A DNA stretch of 64,000 bases. Origin: Streptomyces antnestii (GTDB lineage Bacteria > Actinomycetota > Actinomycetes > Streptomycetales > Streptomycetaceae). Position numbers and translations under genes: made by a program. Positions 1 through 7,487 of this stretch are shown piece by piece. The stretch is taken from positions 62,001-126,000 of the forward strand of contig NZ_RZYA01000018.1 in the NCBI RefSeq assembly GCF_004005495.1, given 5' to 3'. Below the pieces are notes generated by a model that worked only from the letters and a program-made list of their open reading frames with translations, searched no databases and was not told the DNA's origin. The stretch's first letter is position 1; the number at the start of each line of letters is the position of its first letter.

Positions 1-1840
1 CGTACCAGCACGAACCCGCCCAGTTGGGCATGGTGTTGGTCTCGCGGCGGTACTTCTTCGGACCGGTGCCGTCGCCCAGGTCCAGGGTGACGTTCACCCA
101 CTCCTCGTTGCGCGACAGCGGCGTCTCGGGCTCGGTGTCGGCGTCGTCCGCGTCGAAGGTCCGCGGGGTGTAGTCGTCGACCTCCGGCAGTTCCAGCGGC
201 AGCATCGACTCGGGCAGCGAGTGCGCGACGCCGTCCTCGTCGTAGACGATCGGGAAGGGCTCGCCCCAGTAGCGCTGGCGGCTGAACAGCCAGTCGCGCA
301 GGCGGAAGTTGACGGTGCCGCGGCCGATGCCGGTGCGCTCCAGCCACTCCGTCATCCGGGCCTTGGCGTCGGCGACGCCCAGGCCGTCCACGGAGATCTC
401 GTCGCTCGACGAGTTGACCAGGCGTGCCTCGTAGGAGCTGAACGCGTCGTCCCACGTGGCGGTGTCGGTGCCGCGGTCGTCGGACGGCTGCACGACACAG
501 CGCATGGGCAGCTCGAAGGCGCGCGCGAACGCGAAGTCGCGGCTGTCGTGCGCGGGGACGGCCATGATCGCGCCGGTGCCGTAGCCCATCAGGACGTAGT
601 CGGCGATGAAGACGGGGACCTTCTCGCCGCTGACCGGGTTGGTCGCGTACGCGCCGGTGAAGACGCCGGTCTTGTCCTTGGCCTCGGCCTGCCGCTCGAC
701 GTCCGACTTCGAGGCGGCCTGCTTGCGGTAGGCGGCGACGGCCTCGGCGGGGGTCGCGTGGCCACCCGTCCAGACGTCGTGGGTTCCCTCGGGCCAGGCG
801 GCGGGGACGATCCGGTCCACCAGGTCGTGCTCGGGCGCCAGAACCATGTAGGTGGCACCGAACAGGGTGTCCTGGCGGGTGGTGAAGACGGTGATCGCGT
901 CGTCGCCGACGGGGAAGTCGACGCGGGCGCCCTCCGAGCGGCCGATCCAGTTGCGCTGCTGCAGCTTGATCGCCTCGGGCCAGTCCAGGGCGTCCAGGTC
1001 GTCCAGCAGGCGGTCCGCGTAGGCGGTGATGCGCATGTTCCACTGGCGCAGCTTGGCCTTGAAGACGGGGTAGTTGCCGCGCTCGGACCGGCCGTCGGCG
1101 GTGACTTCCTCGTTGGCCAGCACGGTGCCCAGGCCGGGGCACCAGTTGACGGGCGCCTCGGAGGCGTACGCCAGCCGGTACTCGCTCAGGACGTCGGCCC
1201 GCTCGGCGGCGGTCAGCTCGTGCCACGCGCGCGTGGAGCCCGGTACGGCGCGCTCACCGCTCTCGAACTGCGCGATCAGCTGGTCGATCGGGCGGGCCTT
1301 CTTCGCCTCGTCGTCGTACCAGGCGTTGAAGATCTGGACGAAGATCCACTGGGTCCACTTGTAGTACTCGGGGTCGATCGTGGCGAACGACCGGCGCTTG
1401 TCGTGGCCCAGGCCCAGGCGGCGCAGCTGGGACTTCATGTTGACCATGTTGGCCTCGGTCGACGTGCGCGGGTGGGTGCCCGTCTGCACGGCGTACTGCT
1501 CGGCCGGCAGGCCGAACGCGTCGAAGCCCAGGGTGTGCAGGACGTTGTGCCCGTTCATCCGCTGGAAGCGCGCGAAGACGTCCGTGGCGATGTAGCCCAG
1601 CGGATGGCCGACGTGCAGGCCCGCACCCGAGGGGTACGGGAACATGTCCATGACGAACTTCTTGGGCCGGGACGCGACCTCGGGGTCACCGGCCAGGTCA
1701 CCGCTCGGGTTCGGCGCCTCGTACGTGCCGTCGGCGTCCCAGAAGTCCTGCCAGCGTGCCTCGATGTCGGCGGCCATCGCCGCCGTGTAGCGGTGCGGCG
1801 CGGCCACCTCGGAAGCGGCAGCGGAATTCGTCTCGCTCAT
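1..1840 (-). CDS. leuS: Leucyl-tRNA synthetase, N-terminal 613 codons (runs off the left edge)
   Basis: Class I aminoacyl-tRNA synthetase that charges tRNA-Leu with leucine in the cytoplasm. The visible part begins MSETNSAAASEVAAPHRY, carries the HIGH-type signature as HVGH within PYPSGAGLHVGHPLGY near residue 70, includes the CP1 editing region, and ends in the family motif TMPNWAGSCWY at the window edge. The KMSKS loop and the anticodon-binding domain lie beyond the left edge. The ATG at 1838-1840 has GGAGCTTTGAGG just upstream. The gene is preceded by a candidate leucine attenuator (1866-2017), which suggests control by charged tRNA-Leu supply. Identity is certain; only completeness is limited by the window. 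Confidence 0.97.
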   Translation of the reverse strand, partial: MSETNSAAASEVAAPHRYTAAMAADIEARWQDFWDADGTYEAPNPSGDLAGDPEVASRPKKFVMDMFPYPSGAGLHVGHPLGYIATDVFARFQRMNGHNVLHTLGFDAFGLPAEQYAVQTGTHPRTSTEANMVNMKSQLRRLGLGHDKRRSFATIDPEYYKWTQWIFVQIFNAWYDDEAKKARPIDQLIAQFESGERAVPGSTRAWHELTAAERADVLSEYRLAYASEAPVNWCPGLGTVLANEEVTADGRSERGNYPVFKAKLRQWNMRITAYADRLLDDLDALDWPEAIKLQQRNWIGRSEGARVDFPVGDDAITVFTTRQDTLFGATYMVLAPEHDLVDRIVPAAWPEGTHDVWTGGHATPAEAVAAYRKQAASKSDVERQAEAKDKTGVFTGAYATNPVSGEKVPVFIADYVLMGYGTGAIMAVPAHDSRDFAFARAFELPMRCVVQPSDDRGTDTATWDDAFSSYEARLVNSSSDEISVDGLGVADAKARMTEWLERTGIGRGTVNFRLRDWLFSRQRYWGEPFPIVYDEDGVAHSLPESMLPLELPEVDDYTPRTFDADDADTEPETPLSRNEEWVNVTLDLGDGTGPKKYRRETNTMPNWAGSCWY

Positions 1841-1890
1841 GATCCTCAAAGCTCCATCGATCGTCTCTGCTTACGGCTGACCGCGCTGGT

Positions 1891-1921
1891 CAAACAAAAA
1901 TGCCCCTCGCACAGGAGGGGG
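1891..1921 (-). terminator. Rho-independent attenuator terminator upstream of leuS
   Basis: Read on the minus strand, CCCCTC and GAGGGG form a 6-bp G+C-rich stem around a CTGTGC loop. One more GC pair is possible with a bulge. It is followed by CATTTTTGTTTG, a U-rich run. It sits between the Leu-rich leader ORF and the leuS start codon, where an attenuator terminator belongs, and there is no upstream gene on this strand for it to terminate. Confidence 0.75.
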
Positions 1922-1966
1922 CGCCGCGCCGATTCCGATCCGCGATTCGTCAGCGGTCGGGACTGA

Positions 1967-2005
1967 TCAGCGCGGCTCGCTAAGCAGAAGGCGTACGGCA
2001 CGCAT
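1967..2005 (-). CDS. leuS leader peptide MRAVRLLLSEPR
   Basis: A 12-residue ORF, ATG to TGA, entirely upstream of the leuS terminator. Its codons 6-8 are CTT CTG CTT, three leucines in a row, two of them the CTT codon that is uncommon in such GC-rich genomes. That composition is the hallmark of a ribosome-mediated leucine attenuator: a ribosome stalled for Leu-tRNA would rearrange the downstream RNA. No Shine-Dalgarno sequence precedes it, consistent with a leaderless start just after the TACCCT -10 element. Its length and lack of other features mean it is unlikely to function as a protein. Confidence 0.7.
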   Translation of the reverse strand: MRAVRLLLSEPR

Positions 2006-2196
2006 GGCGTCAGGGTACCGCAGGGCCCACAGGGGCCGCGACGGGCTTCCACGGCGGGGCGCCGGGCGGCCACGGGAGCCCCATGGGAGTGCCACGGGAA
2101 GACCGAGGGCCAAGGGTTACTCCGCGTACCGACTTCTATCGGGGCAACACAAAACCCACACCTCCACTAGATAACAACGAGATAACTCAAACCCCC

Positions 2197-2208
2197 TACC
2201 GGCCGGTA
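2197..2208. promoter_or_regulatory. Palindrome TACCGGCCGGTA, possible operator
   Basis: A perfect 12-bp palindrome about 60 bp before the cytochrome-b-like gene, inside an unusually A-rich stretch (roughly 2145-2190) for this chromosome. Its position suits an operator overlapping a promoter, but no regulator can be named. Confidence 0.3.
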
Positions 2209-2266
2209 TGGACCGACCTAGAGTGCGGCGCGGGACCGCTTTGCCGAGCCATTCGGAGTCGCCCCC

Positions 2267-3523
2267 ATGAACCCTCCACCGCACTCCCCGCCGTACCCCC
2301 CGCCGCCCTCCCCACCGAACTCCTGGACCAGCTCCCGGACGCACTCCGGTACGCACTCCGGTACGGGATTCGGGACGGGTTTCGGGACGGGTTTCGGGAC
2401 GAACTCCCGGCGCCCCGGCCGCAGGATCCGCCCCTCACCGGGCCCCGGCCGGACCGTACGGGGAGCCCTGTGCGCGGCGGCCCTGCTGCTGATACCCCTA
2501 GTGGTTCTCGGGGGGAGCGACGCCTTCCGCGCCGCGCTCGACTTCACCACCGGAGTGCTGTCCCTGGTGTCCCTGACAGCGTCCGTCGTCTGGGGCCTGG
2601 TCGCCTCCGACCGGCTGTTCCTGACCGTGCGCCGGCGCCTGCTCGCGCAGGCCGTGCACCGGGCCACGGCGGTCGCCTCGATCGGCTTCCTGCTGCTGCA
2701 CGTCACCGTCAAACTGGCCCTCGGCCATGTGTCCGCGCTCGGCGCGCTGCTCCCCTTCGGACTCGGCGTCACCGGCAGCGCGGGCCTCATCGGCCTCGGC
2801 TCGCTGGGCGGCCTCCTCATGGTGACCACCGGCGTCACCGGCGCCCTGCGCAAGACCTTCGCCTCCCCCGCCCGGATCGCCTCCCGCTGGCGCGCCCTGC
2901 ACATGCTCGCCTACCCCGCCTGGTGCTGCGCGCTGCTCCACGGCCTGTACGCGGGACGCCAGCCGCAGACCTACGTGGTGGTCCTCTACTGCCTGTGCCT
3001 GGTCGCCGTGAGCGGCGCGGTCGCCCTGCGCGCGGCGCCCGGCCCCGTCAAGCGCGAGGTCGCCGCCCGCGTCCTCGCCCTGCTGGACACCGGCGCCGGG
3101 CCGGGCCGGGGCCCCCGCACCAAGGACGTCACCCCACCACCCTCGTACGAGCCCCCGGCGCGCCCCACGTACGCCCCGCGCCCCGCCACCTCCTCCCACG
3201 GCGTCGGCGTCGGCTTCTCAGCCGCCTACCGCGCGGTCTCGGCCCCCATCGCCCCGCCCCCCGTCACCCACGAGCCCCACGAGCATTACGAACCCCCCGC
3301 ACCCCCCGCACCCCCCGCGCCCCACGAACGCTGGCCGGCCCCGTCCCCGCCACCCCCCGCCCAGGCGCCCCCGTCCCCGTCCGCGTACGACCCCACCCTC
3401 GACACCCCCTACGGCAGCACCCCTGGCGTCCAGACCGGGCCCGCCGCCGACACCCTGCCCGGCCCGTTCCAGGCCCCCAGCGCGGGTGAGCCGTGGGGCG
3501 CGCCGCCCGGAGGCCCCCAGTGA
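2267..3523 (+). CDS. Cytochrome-b / ferric-reductase-like membrane protein with Pro-rich tails
   Basis: A 418-residue protein. Residues 1-65 are Pro/Gly/Thr-rich and low complexity. A membrane region of about six hydrophobic helices spans residues 68-265, and a long proline-rich cytoplasmic tail follows. Two helices carry paired histidines, HRATAVASIGFLLLH (about 131-145) and HMLAYPAWCCALLH (about 212-225), the spacing expected for two stacked b hemes in ferric-reductase-like membrane domains. The stop codon overlaps the start of the NuoF-like/ferredoxin gene by 4 nt, so the two are translationally coupled. A GGAG lies 8 nt before the chosen ATG. I infer that it passes electrons between the partner flavo-iron-sulfur protein and a membrane or extracytoplasmic acceptor; the acceptor is unknown. 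Confidence 0.75.
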   Translation: MNPPPHSPPYPPPPSPPNSWTSSRTHSGTHSGTGFGTGFGTGFGTNSRRPGRRIRPSPGPGRTVRGALCAAALLLIPLVVLGGSDAFRAALDFTTGVLSLVSLTASVVWGLVASDRLFLTVRRRLLAQAVHRATAVASIGFLLLHVTVKLALGHVSALGALLPFGLGVTGSAGLIGLGSLGGLLMVTTGVTGALRKTFASPARIASRWRALHMLAYPAWCCALLHGLYAGRQPQTYVVVLYCLCLVAVSGAVALRAAPGPVKREVAARVLALLDTGAGPGRGPRTKDVTPPPSYEPPARPTYAPRPATSSHGVGVGFSAAYRAVSAPIAPPPVTHEPHEHYEPPAPPAPPAPHERWPAPSPPPPAQAPPSPSAYDPTLDTPYGSTPGVQTGPAADTLPGPFQAPSAGEPWGAPPGGPQ

Positions 3524-5109
3524 ACACCGCGCTGCCCGACGTCCCCGAGGTCCGCGTCGTCGGGCTCCCCCAGCTCACCTCGGGCTTCGACCTGGTCGAG
3601 CGCCTCGACCTGGCCATGCACCTGAAGGTGCACGGCCCGCTCGAACCGATGGGCGGTGAGCAACTGGCCGCGTTGGCCGGGCAGATCGCGCTGCGCGGGC
3701 GGGGCGGCGCGGGGTTCCCCTTCGCCGAGAAGCTCCGCGCGGTCGCCCGGTCGGCGATAGGGCGGGGCGTACGTCCCGTCGTCGTGGTCAACGGCAGCGA
3801 GGACGAGCCCGCCTGCCGCAAGGACACGGTGCTGATCAACCGCGCCCCGCACCTCGTCCTCGACGGGGCACTCCTGGCCGCCGAGGCGCTCGGCGCCCGC
3901 ACCCTCGTCGTGGGCGTGACCCGCGACTCCACCGAGGCGTCGACGCGGGCCGCGCTCGCCGAGCGGGGCCTGTCCGACCGCCGTGGCGCCCCGCTACGCG
4001 CGCGCGTGCAGCGCAATCCCGTACGTATGGTCACCGGGGAGTCGTCCGCCCTGATCCGCTCGGCGGACGGCGGACCGCCCGTGCCCCCGGGCCGCAAGGC
4101 GCGCGCGTCCGACTCCGGCGTGGGCGGCGCGCCCACGCTCCTGTCGAACGCCGAGACGTTCGCGCAGCTCGCGGTCGCCGCCCGCATCGGCGCCGAGCGC
4201 TACTGCCGCACCGGCCTGCGCGACGAGCCGGGCACGGTCCTGCTGACCCTCTCCGGAGACGTCGCCCGCCCGATGGTCCTCGAAGCGCCGTCAGGAGTGC
4301 CGCTGCGGTACGTACTGCAGCTGGCCGGCGCCCCGCCGCTCCCCCAGGGCGTCCTGACCGGCGGGTACCACGGGAAGTGGCTCGACGCGTACGCGGCGCA
4401 GGAGGCGGTGGTCTCCCGCGTGTCCCTGGAGACGGCCGGGGGCGCGCTCGGCGCGGGCGCGATCCTGCCCGTCGGCGCGGACACCTGCCCGCTCGGGGAG
4501 GCGCTCCGGGTGGCGCGGTGGCTGGCCTCGGAGAGCGCGGGCCAGTGCGGGCCCTGCTATCTGGGTCTGCCGGCGGCGGCGCGCGGCCTGGAGGACGTCC
4601 TGAACGGCGGCGGCCCGACCGCCCTCGAAGCGCTCCAGCAGGTCACCAGGGCGGTGAAGCGGCGCGGGGCGTGCAAGCACCCGGACGGTTCGGCCGCGTT
4701 CCTGGAGTCGACGATCGCAGCGTTCAAGGACGATCTCGCCGCGCATGTTCTAGGGGGCGGCTGCGGGCGTCCCGTACGGGGCGTGCTGCCGCTGCACACG
4801 CGGGCGCCGCGGGGCGAGTCCCCCAGTGGCCGGCGGCTCGCGGTGGACTGGACGCTGTGCGAGGGCCATGGGCTGTGCGCGGACATCGTGCCGGAGCTGA
4901 TCCAGCTGGGGCCGGACGGCTATCCGTCCGTGGCGGAGGCTCCGGTGGCGCGCTATGCGGAGGCGCGCGCGGTGCGGGCCGTGCGCCGGTGTCCCGCGCT
5001 GGCGCTGCGTATCGAGGACGACCCGGCCGCGGCTCCGGCCCGCCCGCCCCTGCCGCCCGCGCTCCCGCCGGGCCGCGGACGCAGGGCCCTGGGCAGCGGC
5101 CGCGGCTGA
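3520..5109 (+). CDS. NuoF-like NADH:flavin oxidoreductase fused to a C-terminal ferredoxin
   Basis: A 529-residue protein resembling the 51-kDa (NuoF) subunit of complex I but outside any nuo operon. The FMN/NADH region shows RGRGGAGFPFAEKL near residue 60 and VVNGSEDEPACRKD near residue 90. An SLBB-like segment follows around 245-285, then the iron-sulfur region SAGQCGPC...GACKHPDG (about 338-390). The canonical SCGxCxPC is SAGQCGPC here, so the first Cys is Ala. Residues from about 441 form a single-cluster ferredoxin domain (CEGHGLC ... CPALAL), like the 3Fe-4S ferredoxins of actinobacteria. The GTG start (3520) overlaps the upstream TGA and has GGAGG 6 nt before it. It probably feeds NAD(P)H electrons to the upstream b-type cytochrome; the direction of flow is inferred. 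Confidence 0.8.
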   Translation: MNTALPDVPEVRVVGLPQLTSGFDLVERLDLAMHLKVHGPLEPMGGEQLAALAGQIALRGRGGAGFPFAEKLRAVARSAIGRGVRPVVVVNGSEDEPACRKDTVLINRAPHLVLDGALLAAEALGARTLVVGVTRDSTEASTRAALAERGLSDRRGAPLRARVQRNPVRMVTGESSALIRSADGGPPVPPGRKARASDSGVGGAPTLLSNAETFAQLAVAARIGAERYCRTGLRDEPGTVLLTLSGDVARPMVLEAPSGVPLRYVLQLAGAPPLPQGVLTGGYHGKWLDAYAAQEAVVSRVSLETAGGALGAGAILPVGADTCPLGEALRVARWLASESAGQCGPCYLGLPAAARGLEDVLNGGGPTALEALQQVTRAVKRRGACKHPDGSAAFLESTIAAFKDDLAAHVLGGGCGRPVRGVLPLHTRAPRGESPSGRRLAVDWTLCEGHGLCADIVPELIQLGPDGYPSVAEAPVARYAEARAVRAVRRCPALALRIEDDPAAAPARPPLPPALPPGRGRRALGSGRG

Positions 5110-5169
5110 CGACCGGCCAGCGACGCGATCGGCCACCGACGCGACGGACGCGGCTCACGGCCGGCATAC

Positions 5170-5203
5170 GAAAGCGGGCCATCCGATCGGGTGGCCCGCT
5201 TTC
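5170..5203. terminator. Bidirectional hairpin between the NuoF-like gene and tRNA-Ala
   Basis: GAAAGCGGGCCA and TGGCCCGCTTTC form a perfect 12-bp stem with flanking A/T tracts usable on both strands. It ends the plus-strand redox operon and the convergent minus-strand tRNA-Ala. Confidence 0.8.
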
Positions 5204-5222
5204 ACTGACTGTCCAACTACTG

Positions 5223-5295
5223 TGGAGCTAAGGAGAATTGAACTCCTGACCTCCTGCATGCCATGCAGGCGCTCTACCAACTGAGCTATAGCCCC
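5223..5295 (-). tRNA. tRNA-Ala (anticodon GGC), copy 1
   Basis: A 73-nt cloverleaf without encoded CCA. The acceptor stem is GGGGCTA/TAGCTCC, the D arm GCTC...GAGC, the anticodon stem CCTGC/GCAGG around loop ATGGCAT (anticodon GGC), and the T arm AGGAG-TTCAATT-CTCCT, with discriminator A. It is identical to copy 2 at 6109-6181. Confidence 0.97.
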
Positions 5296-5404
5296 TTGTT
5301 TCGTTCCGCCCGGTTTCCCCGGCGGCGACGCCAACATTACCGGGCACCCGGTGCATCACCAAATCGATTCCACCCTGGCCCGATTTACCCGTTTTCAGGC
5401 ACTC

Positions 5405-5638
5405 TCACGCCGTGGCGAACGAGTAGAACCGCTTGAGGGTGCAGTGCTCGTCGAGCAGCCGGCCGTAGATCGGTTCGCCCTCCAGCTCCCGATATGTCTC
5501 GATCGGGTCGCCCTTTATGATCAGCGCCCGCGCGCACTCCTCGCACCAGTACTGGTAGTCGGGGTTGACCGGCTCCATGTCCCTGACGATGGGCGTGCCG
5601 CTGCCGCACCAGTCGCACTTCCTCCTGTGTGACCCCAT
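5405..5638 (-). CDS. Small conserved zinc-ribbon protein
   Basis: A 77-residue protein beginning MGSHRRKCDWCGSGTP. Two CxxC pairs, CDWC and CEEC, about 26 residues apart look like a four-cysteine zinc ribbon. The rest is polar with no membrane segment or signal peptide. The ATG at 5638 has GGAG 9 nt upstream; an in-frame extension further upstream would run into the polypyrimidine leader and is not favoured. The gene lies between two identical tRNA-Ala genes on the same strand. Function unknown; a small nucleic-acid or protein-binding adaptor is possible, but nothing in the sequence decides it. Confidence 0.8.
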   Translation of the reverse strand: MGSHRRKCDWCGSGTPIVRDMEPVNPDYQYWCEECARALIIKGDPIETYRELEGEPIYGRLLDEHCTLKRFYSFATA

Positions 5639-6053
5639 GTCGCTCAGCTCCAGCTGTGGCCGCAGGCCGGACAGTCGAGGAAGGGGGACAGGCAAGAAGA
5701 CGGGACTGAGGACAGACAGGAAGGGAGGAAGGGGGAATGGAAGGAAGAAGAAGGAAGGGAACGGGCGGTATCGGCCGGTCTCACTGCCACGCCGAGGGGG
5801 CGGTCGGCCGCCTCGGTGATGCGCGCGGGCATCGCGTTCTCCCTCCCGTCGGGCCGACTTCGTCGAACGGATGCGGCCCTCTACCGGCCGTCCGATTCTG
5901 CCACGGCCGGAGCGTCACGGTCAGCGACGCATGCGTACCGGTCCGGACACGGCGCCGAGTTCGGCCGCTCCGGCCAGCGCATACGCGCCTCGCGGAGGTG
6001 TACGTGCCCAAGACCCGGGCGACTCAAGGCAGTCGGGGAACGTGCGCGGGCAA
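5639..6053. other. Gene-free spacer with a ~90-nt polypurine tract
   Basis: No convincing gene. From about 5679 to 5766 the plus strand is nearly all A and G; the minus strand, which forms the 5' leader of the zinc-ribbon gene, is correspondingly C/T. The rest is ordinary GC-rich sequence. Short ORFs here either run into tRNA-Ala copy 2 or lack a ribosome site and codon bias. Confidence 0.6.
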
Positions 6054-6054
6054 C

Positions 6055-6081
6055 AAAAAATCCCGCCCTGTCCGGGCGGGA
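6055..6081 (-). terminator. Terminator of tRNA-Ala copy 2
   Basis: On the minus strand, TCCCGCCC/GGGCGGGA form an 8-bp stem followed by an uninterrupted run of six T, immediately downstream of the second tRNA-Ala. Confidence 0.85.
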
Positions 6082-6108
6082 TCTTTGTGAAGCCGAGGCT
6101 TCCGACTG

Positions 6109-6181
6109 TGGAGCTAAGGAGAATTGAACTCCTGACCTCCTGCATGCCATGCAGGCGCTCTACCAACTGAGCTATAGCCCC
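6109..6181 (-). tRNA. tRNA-Ala (anticodon GGC), copy 2
   Basis: A 73-nt gene identical base for base to the copy at 5223-5295. The identity extends only a few bases into the flanks. Anticodon loop ATGGCAT gives GGC. It has its own terminator, so each copy is an independent transcript or the ends of a short shared one with the zinc-ribbon gene. Confidence 0.97.
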
Positions 6182-6280
6182 TTGCGTTCTCCCCGCTCTG
6201 CGCGGCTGCGAACAAGAAGAACTCTAGCCTGCGACCTGCCGGAAAGTGAAATCCGGCCGTCCTGGCCCCTTCCGGAGGGG

Positions 6281-6946
6281 TCAGACGTCGTCGCCTAGCA
6301 CCGGCTCGGGCAGCGTGCCCGCGTTGTGCTCGAGGAGCCGCCAGCCGCGCGCGCCCTGGCCGAGGACGGACCAGCAGCAGTTGGAGAGGCCGCCGAGGCT
6401 TTCCCAGTGGCGGGACTCCAGACCGAGGAGGCGGCCGATGGTGGTGCGGATCGTGCCGCCGTGGCTGACCACGACGAGCGTGCCGTCCTGCGGCAGCTTC
6501 TCCGCGTGCCGCAGCACGACGGGGGCGGCCCGGTCGGCGACCTCCGTCTCGAGCTCGCCGCCGCCGCGGCGCACCGGCTCACCGCGCTTCCACGCGGCGT
6601 ACTGGTCACCGTGCCGGGCGATGATCTCGTCGTGCGTGAGGCCCTGCCACTCACCCGCGTAGGTCTCGCGCAGGCCCTCGTCGTGCGTGACGTCGAGGCC
6701 CGTGAGCGCGGCCAGCTCGCCGGCCGTGGCGGCGGCCCTGCTGAGGTCGGACGCGACGATGGCGTCCGGCTTCAGCGAGGCGAGCAGCCGGGCCGCCCTG
6801 CGGGCCTGCGTGACGCCGGTCTCGGTCAGGCCGATGTCCGTGGAGCCCTGGAAGCGGCGCTCCAGGTTCCACGAGGTCTGGCCGTGCCGCCACAGGATGA
6901 CGCGCCGCCCGCGGGCCGGGCGGGTGCCGGGACCCGCGGCGGTCAA
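6281..6946 (-). CDS. Histidine phosphatase (phosphoglycerate-mutase-like)
   Basis: A 221-residue protein of the histidine acid phosphatase/PGM branch. The catalytic RHG motif is in VILWRHGQTSWN near residue 20, the second motif is LRETYAGEWQGLTHDE, and the second catalytic His is in VVVSHGGTIRT. The TTG start (6946) overlaps the rsfS stop as TTGA, with GGAG 7 nt upstream in the rsfS tail, so the two genes are translationally coupled. Longer in-frame versions would overlap rsfS extensively and are disfavoured. The substrate is not evident; the family ranges from phosphoglycerate mutase to broad phosphatases. Linkage to rsfS and nadD is common in actinobacteria. Confidence 0.9.
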   Translation of the reverse strand: MTAAGPGTRPARGRRVILWRHGQTSWNLERRFQGSTDIGLTETGVTQARRAARLLASLKPDAIVASDLSRAAATAGELAALTGLDVTHDEGLRETYAGEWQGLTHDEIIARHGDQYAAWKRGEPVRRGGGELETEVADRAAPVVLRHAEKLPQDGTLVVVSHGGTIRTTIGRLLGLESRHWESLGGLSNCCWSVLGQGARGWRLLEHNAGTLPEPVLGDDV

Positions 6947-7401
6947 CGCAGCTCTCCGCCCAGCAGGCGAAGCTCCCCGGCCTCCTCCGCGGCCTGCGTC
7001 GCCTGGGCGTGCTCCTGCGCCTTGCCACGGGTGGCCTTGGCGTCCTCGGGCAGCTCCACCTCGGGGCAGTCCTTCCACAGGCGCTCGAGGGCGTAGTAGA
7101 CGCGCTCCTCGCTGTGCTGGACGTGGACGACGATGTCGACGTAGTCGAGCAGGATCCAGCGGGCGTCGCGGTCGCCCTCGCGGCGGACCGGCTTGGCGCC
7201 GAGCTCCTTGTTCAGGCGCTCCTCGATCTCGTCGACGATCGACTTGACCTGGCGGTCGTTGGGCGCGGAGGCCAGCAGGAAGGCGTCGGTGATCGACAGC
7301 ACGTCGCTGACGTCGTACGCGATGATGTCGTGCGCGAGCTTGTCGGCGGCCGCCTGTGCGGCGGCGGTGATGAGCTCGAGGGAACGGTCAGTGGCGGTCA
7401 C
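6943..7401 (-). CDS. rsfS: Ribosomal silencing factor RsfS
   Basis: A 152-residue member of the RsfS/Iojap family, which binds ribosomal protein uL14 and prevents 30S-50S joining when nutrients are short. The family core DVSDVLSITDAFLLASAPNDRQ and the RWILLDYVDIVVHVQ strand are clear. The C-terminal 35 residues are a charged Ala/Glu-rich extension beyond the usual ~115-residue domain. The GTG start has a weak GGAAAG upstream. It sits between the LCP-like gene and the phosphatase on the same strand; nadD-(LCP)-rsfS is a conserved actinobacterial order. Confidence 0.95.
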   Translation of the reverse strand: MTATDRSLELITAAAQAAADKLAHDIIAYDVSDVLSITDAFLLASAPNDRQVKSIVDEIEERLNKELGAKPVRREGDRDARWILLDYVDIVVHVQHSEERVYYALERLWKDCPEVELPEDAKATRGKAQEHAQATQAAEEAGELRLLGGELR

Positions 7402-7487
7402 TACAAGGCTTTCCGTCGGTGGGCAGTGATCCCCTGAGGGGATGTTCCAAGGGTCTCACGGTCCGCCGACACCCCTTACGGGATTAC

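Larger units (their letters stand above)
1841..2017 (-). promoter_or_regulatory. leuS leader: candidate leucine attenuator with long-range inverted repeat
   Basis: The 5' leader of leuS holds, in transcript order, a -10-like TACCCT (2012-2017), a 12-codon ORF with three consecutive Leu codons (2005-1967), an intrinsic terminator (about 1921-1891) and the leuS ribosome site. The -10 ends 7 nt before the ORF's ATG, so the leader peptide may be leaderless. I found no good -35. TCTGCTTA and CCGCGCTG occur in the peptide ORF and again, inverted, at 1866-1873 and 1881-1888, just before leuS. The Leu codons and stop region can therefore pair with the leuS 5' flank around the terminator. Ribosome stalling on Leu codons is the expected control, but the exact alternative fold is inferred. 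Confidence 0.75.

Noticed and set aside
221..1966. Long plus-strand reading frame over leuS
   Set aside because: It is the antisense of leuS; the composition is typical of shadow frames in GC-rich DNA and it has no ribosome site or recognisable domain.
5737..6090. Plus-strand ORF between the tRNA-Ala genes
   Set aside because: No ribosome site, irregular codon use, overlaps the terminator of tRNA-Ala copy 2.
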